From the NCBI GenBank assembly GCA_900553265.1, contig USDD01000005.1, forward strand, positions 1 through 50,438: a DNA stretch of 50,438 bases. Direction: 5' to 3'. The translations under genes and the position numbers were made by a program. The stretch is from an uncultured Eubacteriales bacterium. GTDB lineage: Bacteria > Bacillota > Clostridia > Christensenellales > Aristaeellaceae. Under the pieces are notes generated by a model. It ran no database searches, was not told the DNA's origin, and worked only from the letters and a program-made list of their open reading frames with translations. The first letter of the stretch is position 1, and each line of letters opens with the position of its first letter. Of this stretch, positions 23,569-32,220 are shown one piece after another.

Positions 23569-24522
23569 ATGCGGGAATTCACCATCGACCGGCAGAGCGC
23601 CGGCAAGCGCCTCGACCGCTGGCTGGCCGCCGCGGCGCCGTCGCTCCCGGCGGGGCTGATGCAGAAGTACCTCCGGCTCAAGCGCGTCAAGCTCAACGGC
23701 CGTCCCGCCGCCCGGGACGCGCGCCTGAACGAGGGCGATTCGGTGCAGCTGTACATTGAGAACGAGTTCTTCGCCCGGCCGAAGACCGCCGACCCGTTCT
23801 ATTCCAGGATTTGCCCGAAGCTGGACATTCTCTACGAGGACGACCATCTGATGCTGGTGGACAAGCGCCCGGGGCTGATTCCCCATCCCGACGCGTCCGA
23901 GAAGGTCAACACGCTCATCACCCACGTGCAGGCCTATCTCTACCAGAAGGGGCAGTGGGATCCGTCGGACAGATCGGCCTTCGCGCCCACGCTGTGCAAC
24001 CGCATCGACCGCTTCACCGGCGGCATCGAAATCGTCGCCAGGACGGAGGAGGCCATGCGCGTCCTCAGCCGAAAGATTCGCGACCGCGAAATCGAAAAGC
24101 GCTATCTGTGCATCGTCCATGGCCGCGTCGCGCCGCCGTCGGGCGTGCTGGACAGCTATCTTGCCAAAAACACCCGCCGCGTCACGGTGACGGACGCGCC
24201 CGCTCCCGGCGCACAGCGCGCGCTGACGCGCTATGCCACGCTGGAGACCGCGCGCGGGCTGAGCCTGATGGAATGCGAGCTGCTCACCGGCCGCACCCAC
24301 CAGATTCGCGCCCAGTTCGCCCACATCCACCATCCGCTGCTGGGCGACAGCCAGTACGGCGACCCGAAGCAGAACGAGCGCTATCATCGCAGCTTTCAGG
24401 CGCTCTACGCCTATCGCCTCGCCTTCCGCTTCACCACCGACGCAGGCCCGCTCAACGCCCTGAACGGACGCGTCTTTCAGGTGCGCGACGTGCCCTTCGT
24501 GCGGGAGTATTTCCCGGACTGA
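23569..24522 (+). CDS. RluA family pseudouridine synthase with S4 domain
   Basis: A 317-residue RNA-modifying enzyme. An N-terminal S4 RNA-binding domain (about 1-60) is followed by the RluA catalytic domain, with Asp in NRIDRFTGGIEIVA and the C-terminal RTHQIRAQFAHIHHPLLGD. The usual HRLDRxTSG reads NRIDRFTGG here, but the catalytic Asp and Arg are kept. It probably modifies 23S rRNA; the exact uridine cannot be inferred. The ribosome site is AAAGGAGG. Second gene of an operon with the HAD phosphatase. Confidence 0.9.
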   Translation: MREFTIDRQSAGKRLDRWLAAAAPSLPAGLMQKYLRLKRVKLNGRPAARDARLNEGDSVQLYIENEFFARPKTADPFYSRICPKLDILYEDDHLMLVDKRPGLIPHPDASEKVNTLITHVQAYLYQKGQWDPSDRSAFAPTLCNRIDRFTGGIEIVARTEEAMRVLSRKIRDREIEKRYLCIVHGRVAPPSGVLDSYLAKNTRRVTVTDAPAPGAQRALTRYATLETARGLSLMECELLTGRTHQIRAQFAHIHHPLLGDSQYGDPKQNERYHRSFQALYAYRLAFRFTTDAGPLNALNGRVFQVRDVPFVREYFPD

Positions 24523-24535
24523 ATGCAGCCAACGC

Positions 24536-24570
24536 AAAGGAACCCCTCCATTCGCGGAGAGGTTCCTTTT
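24536..24570. terminator. Intrinsic terminator between convergent genes
   Basis: AAGGAACC and GGTTCCTT with an inner CTCC/GGAG pair, then TTTT. It lies between the pseudouridine synthase gene and spo0A. Confidence 0.82.
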
Positions 24571-24576
24571 CCCGTT

Positions 24577-25347
24577 TCACGCGCTCTTCTTCACGCTCAG
24601 CTTCTCCACCACGCAGGAGATGAACTCGCCGTTGGTTGGTTTGTCGTCCTTCTGGAACACCTTGTAGCCATACATCTGGTTCACCGTGTCCAGCCGGCCG
24701 CGCGTCCATGCCACCTCGATGGCGTGGCGCATGGCGCGCTCGACCTTGCTGGCAGAGGTGCCGAATTTCCGGGCGATGCCGGGATAGAGCTCCTTGGTGA
24801 TGCGGTTGATGACGTCGTGGTTCTCCATCACCATGCGCACGGCCTCGCGCAGATACTGATAGCCCTTGATGTGGGCGGGAATGCCCAGCGTCAGGAACAG
24901 ATTGGTGATCTGCTCGTCGGTGGATTCCGCCGCCTCGCCGCGGGGCGCGGACGACGCGACCACGTCCGGTTCCTCCCCCGCCACCTCAAGAATGCGATGG
25001 TAGAGCACGTGCAGATCGAAGGGCTTGACCATGTAATAGCTCGCGCCCAGGGCGATGGCGCGCATGATGAAATCGTCCCGGGAGAGGCCGGTGAGCACGA
25101 TGACCTTCGGCCGCGCGCATTCGTCGAGGCGCCCCAGCTCCTCCAGCGCCATGAAGCCGTCCTTGCGCGGCATGATTACGTCCATCACCAGCACGTCCGG
25201 CCCGTGCTCGCGCACCGCGTCGAGGATGGCCGCGCCGTCCGACACCGCCGCCACCAGCTCGATCTCCGGCTTGCCCGATAAAAAGTCCGACAAAAGGCGC
25301 AGTATGCTCTGGTTGTCCTCGGCGAGCATCACGCGTATTTTCTCCAT
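24577..25347 (-). CDS. spo0A: Sporulation master regulator Spo0A
   Basis: A 256-residue response regulator that controls entry into sporulation. The N-terminal receiver domain has the acidic pocket (LAEDN), the phosphorylated Asp in VMDVIMP, Thr in LTGLS and Lys in VKPFD. The C-terminal DNA-binding domain matches Spo0A closely: GIPAHIKGYQYLREAV, ITKELYPGIARKFGTSASKVE, HAIEVAWTRG and KPTNGEF. I start at the ATG at 25347 (MEKIRV, as in other Spo0A proteins); an ATG three codons upstream is possible. I see neither a clear sigma-H promoter nor a 0A box in the short upstream region. spoIVB is not next to it, although it usually is in Clostridia. Confidence 0.95.
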   Translation of the reverse strand: MEKIRVMLAEDNQSILRLLSDFLSGKPEIELVAAVSDGAAILDAVREHGPDVLVMDVIMPRKDGFMALEELGRLDECARPKVIVLTGLSRDDFIMRAIALGASYYMVKPFDLHVLYHRILEVAGEEPDVVASSAPRGEAAESTDEQITNLFLTLGIPAHIKGYQYLREAVRMVMENHDVINRITKELYPGIARKFGTSASKVERAMRHAIEVAWTRGRLDTVNQMYGYKVFQKDDKPTNGEFISCVVEKLSVKKSA

Positions 25348-25460
25348 AAATTTCATCCCTTTCCCCTCAGCTTCCGGGGTATATGTATTCATTCGGGGCG
25401 AAAATTATGTCGTCTGACGGGAAATTCGCGGGCATTGCCAAACTTTTCACACATTTTTTC

Positions 25461-25489
25461 TTCTCATCGGGCCGCCGCGATGCTATAAT
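25461..25489 (+). promoter_or_regulatory. Sigma-A promoter of the PAP2 gene
   Basis: TTCTCA (25461-25466), 17-bp spacer, TATAAT (25484-25489). Confidence 0.5.
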
Positions 25490-25523
25490 AATGTTCAGGC
25501 TTGGTTTATGGAGGTTGTAAGCG

Positions 25524-26144
25524 TTGAAGCATCGCGGAAAATGGTCGCATCTGATCTACGTCGCCATTCTTCCGGCCTATCTGTGCCTGTTTTTTCTGGC
25601 CGAGCGGCTGGTGGTGGATCACTATTGGGTTTCCTATCTGCCGCTGGACGACAAAATTCCCTTCTGCGAGTGGTTCGCGCTGCCCTACGTGATGTGGTAT
25701 CCCTTTCTGGTGATTCCGGGGCTCATCTTCCTGCTGAAGGACGGCGAGGCCTTTCGCAAATACATGCTCTACATCGGGCTGGGCTTTTCCTCGGCGGTGA
25801 TCTTCTGCCTGCTCTTCCCAAATGGACAGGATCTGCGCCCGGCGGCCTTTCCCAGGGAGAATTTCTGCACGGAGATTCTCCGCTGGATCTATTCCGCCGA
25901 CACCAACACCAACGTCTGCCCCAGCATGCACGTCATCGGCTGCTGCGGCGCAGCGCTGGCCGTCCATCGCGCGCTGCCGAAGAAAAAGCGCGGCTGGATG
26001 GTTCCCGTCGCCGCGCTGGCGCTGCTGATCTGCGCGTCCACCGTGTTCGTCAAGCAGCACTCCGTTCTGGACATCTTCGTCGCCATCCCATGGAGCCTCG
26101 CCTGCGGCTGGATCATCTACCGCCCGCGCCGCGCGAGGACATAA
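25524..26144 (+). CDS. PAP2 superfamily membrane phosphatase
   Basis: A 206-residue integral membrane protein with five or six segments. The three PAP2 motifs can be traced: GQDLRP (motif 1, shortened), CPSMHV (motif 2, with Met in place of Gly) and TVFVKQHSVLDIFVAI (motif 3, His and Asp). Such enzymes dephosphorylate phosphatidic acid or undecaprenyl pyrophosphate at the outer face of the membrane. The start is a TTG at 25524, set 9 nt after GGAGG; the first in-frame ATG is much further in. It is a single-gene unit ending in a strong terminator. Confidence 0.8.
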   Translation: MKHRGKWSHLIYVAILPAYLCLFFLAERLVVDHYWVSYLPLDDKIPFCEWFALPYVMWYPFLVIPGLIFLLKDGEAFRKYMLYIGLGFSSAVIFCLLFPNGQDLRPAAFPRENFCTEILRWIYSADTNTNVCPSMHVIGCCGAALAVHRALPKKKRGWMVPVAALALLICASTVFVKQHSVLDIFVAIPWSLACGWIIYRPRRART

Positions 26145-26152
26145 ACGTTTTT

Positions 26153-26186
26153 CCGCCCGATCTTTGGGAAGGTCGGGCGGCTTTTT
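26153..26186 (+). terminator. Intrinsic terminator of the PAP2 gene
   Basis: CCGCCCGA and TCGGGCGG arms (26153-26160, 26173-26180), then CTTTTT. Confidence 0.85.
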
Positions 26187-26230
26187 ATGCTCAATTTGCC
26201 CGTTAAATTTCGCGGCTCGTATGAAATGAA

Positions 26231-26250
26231 GCCATTTCGGGAAAAATGGC
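26231..26250 (+). other. Hairpin in the leader of the nucleotidyltransferase fusion gene
   Basis: GCCATTT-CGGGAA-AAATGGC, followed further on by GCCGG-AAC-CCGGC and a run of six T before the coding start at 26329. No promoter is clear in this 140-bp gap, and the role is unknown. Confidence 0.35.
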
Positions 26251-26328
26251 GCATAGATACTGCAACGCGGTATTTTTCCGTGCCGGAACCCGGCGCGCCA
26301 TTTTTTCAATAGAGGATGTGGAATTTTC

Positions 26329-28656
26329 ATGAAGGCGATCATCATGGCGGGCGGCGAGGGCTCTCGCCTGCGACCGTTGACCTGCGATTGCCCGAAGCCG
26401 ATGATGCGGCTGATGAACCGGCCCATCATGCAATATGCCGTCGAGCTGCTGGCCGCCCACGGCGTGACGGAGATCGCCGCCACGCTGGGCTATCAGCCCG
26501 ACGCGATTCTGGATTACTTTGGCGACGGCTCGGCGCTGGGCGTGAGCCTGCGCTGGTTTGTGGAGCCCGCGCCGCTGGGCACCGCCGGCGGCGTGCGTCA
26601 GGCGCGCGAGATGCTTGACGAGACCTTCGCCGTGCTCTCCGGCGACGGCCTGACCGACCTGAACCTGACCGAAGCCGCGGCGTTCCATCGACAGCGCGGC
26701 GCGCTGGCCACGCTGGTGCTGCGCCGCGAGCCGAACCCGTCGGAGTACGGCGTGGTGTGCATGGACGAGGACGGCCGCATCCGCCGGTTTTATGAAAAGC
26801 CCGGCCGGTGCGACCTCGTGTCCGACCTCATCAACACGGGCGTCTACATTCTCGAACCCGAGGTGCTCGACCGCATTCCCGCCGACCGGCCCTACGACTT
26901 CGGCCACGATCTGTTTCCTCGGCTGGCCGAGGAGGGCGCGCCGCTGTTCGGCTACGTCATGGACGGCTACTGGTGCGACGTGGGCGACGTTCCCGCCTAT
27001 CTGAGCGCCCACGAGGCCGCGCTGCGCGGGGAGATTCGCCTGCCGTCGCTGGCTCCCGCGCCCGGCGGCGTGTCCCTTGCGCCGGACGCGCAGATCGACC
27101 CAACCGCCGTGCTGGAGAGTCCCTGCGCCATCGGAAGGGGAAGCCGCGTGCTGGCGGGCGCGCGCATCGGCGCGGGCTCGGTGCTGGGCGAGGGCTGCGT
27201 GGTGAGCCGGGGCGCGAGCGTCAAGCGCTCGGTGCTCTGGGACGGCGCGCGGATGGACGACGGCGCGCACGCCCGGGGCTGCGTGCTGGGCGCCAACGCC
27301 TCCCTCGGCGCGGGCGCGCAGGCCTTCGAGGAAAGCGTGCTGGGCACCGGCGCATCCGTCGGCGAGCGGGCCATCGTTCTGCCCGGCGTTCGGCTCTGGC
27401 CCGGCAAGGCCGCGGCGGACTGCGCGCGGGTGGACGCGAACCTCGTCTGGGGCAGCCGCCGCGCCGAGGGCTTCGCCGCGGGAGCCGTCGCGCTGACCTC
27501 GCCGGCCCAGGCGACCCGGGCCGCTCAGGCCTGCGCGTCGGTGCTCCAGCCCGGCGAGCTGCTGCTGGGCCGGGACGCGTCCGCCGTGTCCGACGCGCTC
27601 TGGCACGCCGTGGCCGCCGGTGCCATGGCTCAGGGCCTTCAGGTGCTGGACGCGGGCGCGTGCACGCTGCCTCAGCTTCGCCATGCCCAGCGGACGCTGC
27701 GCGCTCCCGCCGCCGCGTGGATCGAGTCCGGCTGCCTGATTCCGCTGAACGAGCGCGGCGCGCTGCTGTCCTCCCGGGAGCAGCGCGCCATCAACGCCAT
27801 GCTCGCCCGGCACGATTACTCCGGCCCCTTCTCCCGGCTCACCCGACCGGTTCTGCCCGCAGGGCTTACGGACTTTGCGTATGTCGCCGACGCGGCGGCG
27901 GACTTCACCGCCGATCCCGCCGACGCGCCGCGGGTGGCCGTGCACGCCCAGTCGGCCCAGCTGCTGTCCATCGCCGAGCGCGTCTTTGCCCGGGCGGGAC
28001 TGACGGCGCGCTTCGGCTGGGACGAGCGCGAGACGGAGCTTGCGCCGGACGAGCTGGGAATCTGGCTGGACGAGCGCGGCGAACGCGCCGTGCTGGCCGA
28101 CGCGCAGGGCGCGCTGAACGAGGCCGAGCAGCAGCTGCTCGCGGCATGGACGGCTTTGGAATCGGGCGAGAAGGAGCTATGGCTGCCCGCGTCGGCCACC
28201 CGCGCCGCCGCCGAGCTGGCCGCGCCGCTCCACGCCAAGGCGACCTACGTCTCCGGCGAGACGGCGCTGTGGATGAATCTGCTGGCCGAGCGCTCGCCGC
28301 TGCAATGGCGGCTGAACTTCGACGGGCTGCGGCTGGCGCTGACGGCGCTTTCGCACCTGACGCGGCGCGGTTGGACGCTGGCTCAGTGGCGCGCGGCCAT
28401 GCCCGGCGTGTGCCGCCGCAGCCGCACCGTGGACGTGCCCGCCTCGGAGACCGCCCGGGTGCTGCGCGCCTTCGCCGAGGGCGAGGCCCAGACCGAGCTG
28501 GGCGGCGGCGTGCGCTTCGTCCGGGACGGCGGCTGGGGCTGGGTCTGCCCCGACGAGCGCCGCCCGGAATTCCGCATCGTCGCCGAATCTGCCAACGCCG
28601 AGTTCGCCCGGGAGCTGTGCGATTTCTGCGAAAAGAAGCTCAAGAGTCTGATCTGA
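26329..28656 (+). CDS. Sugar-1-phosphate nucleotidyltransferase fused to a phosphomannomutase-like domain
   Basis: A 775-residue cytoplasmic fusion. Residues 1-235 are a nucleotidyltransferase with GGEGSRLRPLT (8-18), CPKPM and SGDGLTD, expected to make an NDP-sugar, by family GDP-mannose or a related glucose donor. Residues about 245-360 form a left-handed beta-helix of hexapeptide repeats (IGRGSRVLAGARIGAGSVLG). The rest resembles the phosphomannomutase/phosphoglucomutase fold, but the phosphoserine loop (TASHNP type) is absent; the aligned stretch reads AAWIESGCLIPLNE. The mutase half therefore looks catalytically dead and may be regulatory. The sequence is Ala-, Arg- and Gly-rich with very high GC. 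It is a single-gene unit; the ribosome site is weak. Confidence 0.82.
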   Translation: MKAIIMAGGEGSRLRPLTCDCPKPMMRLMNRPIMQYAVELLAAHGVTEIAATLGYQPDAILDYFGDGSALGVSLRWFVEPAPLGTAGGVRQAREMLDETFAVLSGDGLTDLNLTEAAAFHRQRGALATLVLRREPNPSEYGVVCMDEDGRIRRFYEKPGRCDLVSDLINTGVYILEPEVLDRIPADRPYDFGHDLFPRLAEEGAPLFGYVMDGYWCDVGDVPAYLSAHEAALRGEIRLPSLAPAPGGVSLAPDAQIDPTAVLESPCAIGRGSRVLAGARIGAGSVLGEGCVVSRGASVKRSVLWDGARMDDGAHARGCVLGANASLGAGAQAFEESVLGTGASVGERAIVLPGVRLWPGKAAADCARVDANLVWGSRRAEGFAAGAVALTSPAQATRAAQACASVLQPGELLLGRDASAVSDALWHAVAAGAMAQGLQVLDAGACTLPQLRHAQRTLRAPAAAWIESGCLIPLNERGALLSSREQRAINAMLARHDYSGPFSRLTRPVLPAGLTDFAYVADAAADFTADPADAPRVAVHAQSAQLLSIAERVFARAGLTARFGWDERETELAPDELGIWLDERGERAVLADAQGALNEAEQQLLAAWTALESGEKELWLPASATRAAAELAAPLHAKATYVSGETALWMNLLAERSPLQWRLNFDGLRLALTALSHLTRRGWTLAQWRAAMPGVCRRSRTVDVPASETARVLRAFAEGEAQTELGGGVRFVRDGGWGWVCPDERRPEFRIVAESANAEFARELCDFCEKKLKSLI

Positions 28657-28683
28657 GGGGAAAACACGCCCAGCGCAGACCGA

Positions 28684-28801
28684 CCGGAGCGTGCGCTCCG
28701 AAAGAAGGCCAACCGACGGCCGCAAAGCTGCGGTTCGTCGGCTGACCTTCTCCATTTGAATACAGCAAAGCCGCCCTGCGCTTTCAATGCAAAGGCGGCT
28801 T
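28684..28801. repeat. Cluster of three stem-loops in an intergenic region
   Basis: CGGAGC/GCTCCG (28685-28700) comes first. Next is a long interrupted hairpin with AGAAGG/CCTTCT, CCGACG/CGTCGG and CCGCA/TGCGG nested on one axis (28703-28751). Last is AAGCCGCC/GGCGGCTT (28768-28801) followed by a T-rich stretch. They lie in a 254-bp gap that has no gene. The last is probably a terminator for the fusion gene; the middle one has no obvious role. Confidence 0.5.
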
Positions 28802-28881
28802 CATATTCTTTTCCCGCAGGCAGTTCCTCAGCAATGCCGCGGAAACCGCTTTTTCCGCGCCCTTCTTCTCTCCGCGACAAA

Positions 28882-28912
28882 GCCCGCCATCGCGCGATGG
28901 CGGGCCGATTTT
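28882..28912. terminator. Strong palindromic terminator between convergent genes
   Basis: Perfect 11-bp arms GCCCGCCATCG and CGATGGCGGGC with a 2-nt centre. TTTGTC follows on the minus strand and GATTTTATC on the plus strand. Confidence 0.8.
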
Positions 28913-30959
28913 ATCTTCCCGGCGTATTGTCCACGGTGAAAACGTCGGTGCGGCTCATTTCGGTGCCGTCGGGGGCGACCTGCGCCACACAGACCTCGCT
29001 CACCGGCGTGGTGCGCGGCACAATGGCCACGATCTCCGAGCTGCTGACGAAGGCCGTGGGGTGGCTCTCTCCGTCGATGAGAATCACGCTGCACTCGGTG
29101 AAGTTGCGCCCGTCCACCAGCACGCGGCCATAGCGGTCGGACACGGCGGTGATCTCAATGGGCACGCTGCCCATCTGGAAATCCGCCACCGGCGCATAGG
29201 GATTCACGCCGTCGTAGACGCTCAGATCGCCGTACAGCAGATCGTATTCCAGCACCTGCAGCTTGTCCAGATAGCCCTCGTCGCTGCCGTCCAGCGCCGC
29301 GGACTGATGGAAGCGGGTGATCACGCCGCCGGACATGCCCAGCTGCTTGAGCAGGTTGGCGCTGACGCGATAGGCCTGAAGGTCGGGCGCTTCGAATTCG
29401 CCGCCGAAATTGTTCCAGACGACGTAGCGGCTGGCGTACAGGCTGCCCGTGGTCAGCAGATCGGCGGTGAAGTCCAGACCCGGCAGATGGTCGCCGTAGA
29501 ACACGCAGATCACCGGCTCGTCGTAGAGCTCCAGCCGCTGAATCAGCTTGCCGATAAACTGGTCGGTCTGGGAGATCAGGTGCAGATAGCTGGAGAATCT
29601 GTCCTTGTTGATCTGCTCCGGCAGCGAGAGCACCACCGGATCACCCTCGTGATAGGTGTAGTTTTCGTCGTATTTGCCGTGGGATTCCACGGTGATGGCC
29701 ATCACGAAGTCGCGCTGATCGGGCGTGGCCTCCAGCGCCTTCAGGATCTCGTCCACGAGGATCACGTCCTCTGCCCAGCCCACCTCGGTGTAGGTCACAT
29801 AGGGCATGTACTCCTGAGAGACGAAATGCTCGAAGCCCAGGCGCGGATAGATCTCGTTGCGGTCGTAGAACGTGCCCGTGTGGTTGTGCATGGCCGTGGT
29901 GGCGTAGCCCTGCTCGCGCAGGTTGTAGGCGATGGTTTCGCAGGTGGTATCCTGCAGGACGGTACTGTAGGGATACTCGCCCGCGCCGAAGAAGTCCAGA
30001 TTCAGCCCGGAGAGCATCTCGAATTCCACGTTCGCCGTGCCGCCGCCGATGGACGGAACGTACAGCTCGCCGCTGGGGAATTCCCGGGACAGGCGGTTGA
30101 AGTTGGGCGTGGGATCCTCGGAATACTCCGCGCCGATGATGGTGTTCACGTCGAAGAAGGATTCCAGCTGGACATAGATGATGTTGGGGCGCTCCAGCTG
30201 GTCGCTCACGCCGAAGATGTGCCGCGCGGGCGCTTCCGGCGTGGCCTCGGGGCCGTCGTCGATCTCCTCCACGATGTCCGTCACCTTTTCGTCGGAATAC
30301 TCGCTGGGCTTCTTCACGCCCATGTCTCCGAAGGTGAAGGTGAAGCACGTGGCGAAGCCGTACTGCTCGTAGGCGTCCACGAGGTTGTCGTAATATCTCG
30401 GGAACAGGCCGAAGTAGATGCCCAGTGAGCACAGGCAGCAGCACAGCGTCAGAAAGCCGCAGAAGACGGACAGCGACAGCGTGTAGTTGACCTTACGCCG
30501 TTTGGGCAGGCGCGTAATCATCCAGATGACCAGCACGAGAGCCGCGAAGATGGAGCCGAACATCAGGATGATCTGCGGCCAGGTGTAGTACAGCGTGGTC
30601 AGCGTGATCGCGTCCTTGAGCATCAGAAGATCCATGGACGTGAACGGTTGGGTGCGCTCCCGGGAGACCATGAAGCAGGCGATTCCCAGGCCGATCCAGG
30701 CCACGCCGGTGGTGTACAGCACCGCCTTGCGCCGCTTGAACAGCTCGGAGAACGTCAGCGTCGTCAGCACGATCAGAAAATTGTACAGGAAATACAGCGG
30801 CCGGCCGGTGATATAGCGCCACAGGCCGGGCACGCCCTTCTGGTTGCAGCCCTCGACGATGAGCGTCAGCGCCAGCGCCAGCATTGGCAGCAGCAGCACG
30901 CGCTTTCTTCCGTCGGACTCGTCGAACCGCCGGTTGACGGCGGCGTTTTTCTTTTTCAT
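28911..30959 (-). CDS. LtaS-like membrane sulfatase with C-terminal IPT/TIG-like domain
   Basis: A 682-residue membrane enzyme of the lipoteichoic acid synthase/sulfatase group. It has about five membrane segments (to about residue 190), then an extracytoplasmic sulfatase domain with Glu in YVQLESFFD, the likely Thr nucleophile in GGGTANVEFEMLSGL (near residue 305), and VFYGDHLPGL. Such enzymes transfer phosphoglycerol from lipid or cleave it. The last about 80 residues (from PIEITAVSD, with VLVDGRNFTECSVILIDG and VSSSEIVAIVP) look like an IPT/TIG immunoglobulin-type domain, which is not usual for LtaS. I start at the ATG at 30959, with AAGGGTG at 6 nt. It lies 37 nt after yqhQ, probably in one operon. 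Confidence 0.83.
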   Translation of the reverse strand: MKKKNAAVNRRFDESDGRKRVLLLPMLALALTLIVEGCNQKGVPGLWRYITGRPLYFLYNFLIVLTTLTFSELFKRRKAVLYTTGVAWIGLGIACFMVSRERTQPFTSMDLLMLKDAITLTTLYYTWPQIILMFGSIFAALVLVIWMITRLPKRRKVNYTLSLSVFCGFLTLCCCLCSLGIYFGLFPRYYDNLVDAYEQYGFATCFTFTFGDMGVKKPSEYSDEKVTDIVEEIDDGPEATPEAPARHIFGVSDQLERPNIIYVQLESFFDVNTIIGAEYSEDPTPNFNRLSREFPSGELYVPSIGGGTANVEFEMLSGLNLDFFGAGEYPYSTVLQDTTCETIAYNLREQGYATTAMHNHTGTFYDRNEIYPRLGFEHFVSQEYMPYVTYTEVGWAEDVILVDEILKALEATPDQRDFVMAITVESHGKYDENYTYHEGDPVVLSLPEQINKDRFSSYLHLISQTDQFIGKLIQRLELYDEPVICVFYGDHLPGLDFTADLLTTGSLYASRYVVWNNFGGEFEAPDLQAYRVSANLLKQLGMSGGVITRFHQSAALDGSDEGYLDKLQVLEYDLLYGDLSVYDGVNPYAPVADFQMGSVPIEITAVSDRYGRVLVDGRNFTECSVILIDGESHPTAFVSSSEIVAIVPRTTPVSEVCVAQVAPDGTEMSRTDVFTVDNTPGR

Positions 30960-30996
30960 TTGATTCACCCTTGAACAAAGGCTTTTTTCAGATTTT

Positions 30997-31974
30997 TCAG
31001 ATATGGTCGCTGCCGTCCTCGGGGATGACCTTTTCCATGGCGGCGATGGCGCACTCGATCATGCTGTCGTCCGGCTCGAACACCGTCAGGTGCTGAAGGG
31101 CCATGCCCGGCGCGGAGATGATGCGCGTCAACCAGTTCTCATGCCGGCCGGCCAGCTTGATCAGCTCGTAGCCCAGACCCACGATCAGCGGCAGCGTCAG
31201 CAGCTTCACCGCCATGCGCAGCGGCATGTAGTCGATGCGGATGAACATGGACACCACGATGGACACGATGAGCGTCAGAATCAAGAACGACGTGCCGCAG
31301 CGGGGATGGAAGCGCCGCTGTGGGCGGATGTTCTCCACCGTCAGCGGAAGGCCCGCCTCGTAGCAGAAGATGGTCTTGTGCTCCGCGCCGTGGTACATGT
31401 AGGTGCGGCGGATGTCCTTCATCAGCGAGGTCGCCCAGATGTAGCCCACGAAGATCAGAATGCGCAGCACGCCCTCGAAGCAGGCGCGGGCAAAATAGCT
31501 GTGGGTGCCGCTGGGGACGATCCAGTTCCACAGCTGCATGGGCAGCCAGTAGAACAGCCCGAAGGCCAGCGCCACCGCCAGCACCGTGGCCAGCGGCATC
31601 AGCAGCGTGTTGAACAGCTTGTCCGACAGCGTGGGGCCCTCGGGCAGCGGCGGCTTGCCCTTGGCGGCGCGCTGTTCGTTCTTCTTCGCGCGCTTGGCCG
31701 CGGCCTTTTCATTTTCCTCTTCGTCCATTCCGCTGATTTCCGCCGAGCGCATCAGGCACTTATAGCCCACCGTCAGCGAATCGATCATGCCGAACACGCC
31801 TCGGATGACGGGCAGCCGACAGATCTTCGGCCGGTTCGCGCCCTTGGTGGGATTCTCCTCCAGAACGATGTCCCCGCCGGGGCCGCGCACGGCCATGGCC
31901 GTCTTGACCGGCCCGCGCATCATAATTCCCTCGATCAGAGCCTGACCGCCGATGCTGGTTTTGATTTTCGACAT
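30997..31974 (-). CDS. yqhQ: YqhQ/DUF1385 family membrane protein
   Basis: A 325-residue membrane protein of the DUF1385 family, common in Firmicutes but without established function. Family motifs are IGGQALIEGIMMRGP at the N-terminus, YHGAEHKTIFCYE, and RRFHPRCGTSF. Four or so membrane segments follow a charged, Lys/Ala-rich insert (about residues 80-115). I start at the ATG at 31974, with AAAGGA at 7 nt; the open frame reaches 32058 without a ribosome site. First gene of a unit with the LtaS-like enzyme. Confidence 0.9.
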   Translation of the reverse strand: MSKIKTSIGGQALIEGIMMRGPVKTAMAVRGPGGDIVLEENPTKGANRPKICRLPVIRGVFGMIDSLTVGYKCLMRSAEISGMDEEENEKAAAKRAKKNEQRAAKGKPPLPEGPTLSDKLFNTLLMPLATVLAVALAFGLFYWLPMQLWNWIVPSGTHSYFARACFEGVLRILIFVGYIWATSLMKDIRRTYMYHGAEHKTIFCYEAGLPLTVENIRPQRRFHPRCGTSFLILTLIVSIVVSMFIRIDYMPLRMAVKLLTLPLIVGLGYELIKLAGRHENWLTRIISAPGMALQHLTVFEPDDSMIECAIAAMEKVIPEDGSDHI

Positions 31975-32066
31975 ACTGTATTCCTTTCCCGGCCCGCGAG
32001 CCGTCTGAACGCTGAAGATTGGATGCGCTTCATTCGGCGAAGAATAAAACATCTCCAATTTAGACT

Positions 32067-32072
32067 ATTATA
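32067..32072 (-). promoter_or_regulatory. Probable -10 element of yqhQ
   Basis: Minus strand TATAAT (32067-32072) with a poor -35 (TTTCAA) 17 bp upstream. It predicts a leader of about 85 nt. Confidence 0.45.
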
Positions 32073-32168
32073 CAATGACATCACACGGATTGAAACCCCG
32101 CGAATTCCGACTTTTCTGTAAACCTTTTCGTTCGTTTCGCGCTCTCTTCCTCTTAATGGGTTTTTCAC

Positions 32169-32197
32169 TTGTATGTCGGCGACGAATATGGTATACT
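32169..32197 (+). promoter_or_regulatory. Sigma-A promoter of the Ldh_2 family gene
   Basis: TTGTAT (32169-32174), 17-bp spacer, TATACT (32192-32197). Confidence 0.55.
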
Positions 32198-32220
32198 ATA
32201 ATCAAAGCGGCGACAGAGAT

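Noticed and set aside
22708..24537. 609-codon minus-strand open frame over the HAD phosphatase and pseudouridine synthase genes
   Set aside because: Shadow frame; both plus-strand genes have full domain motifs.
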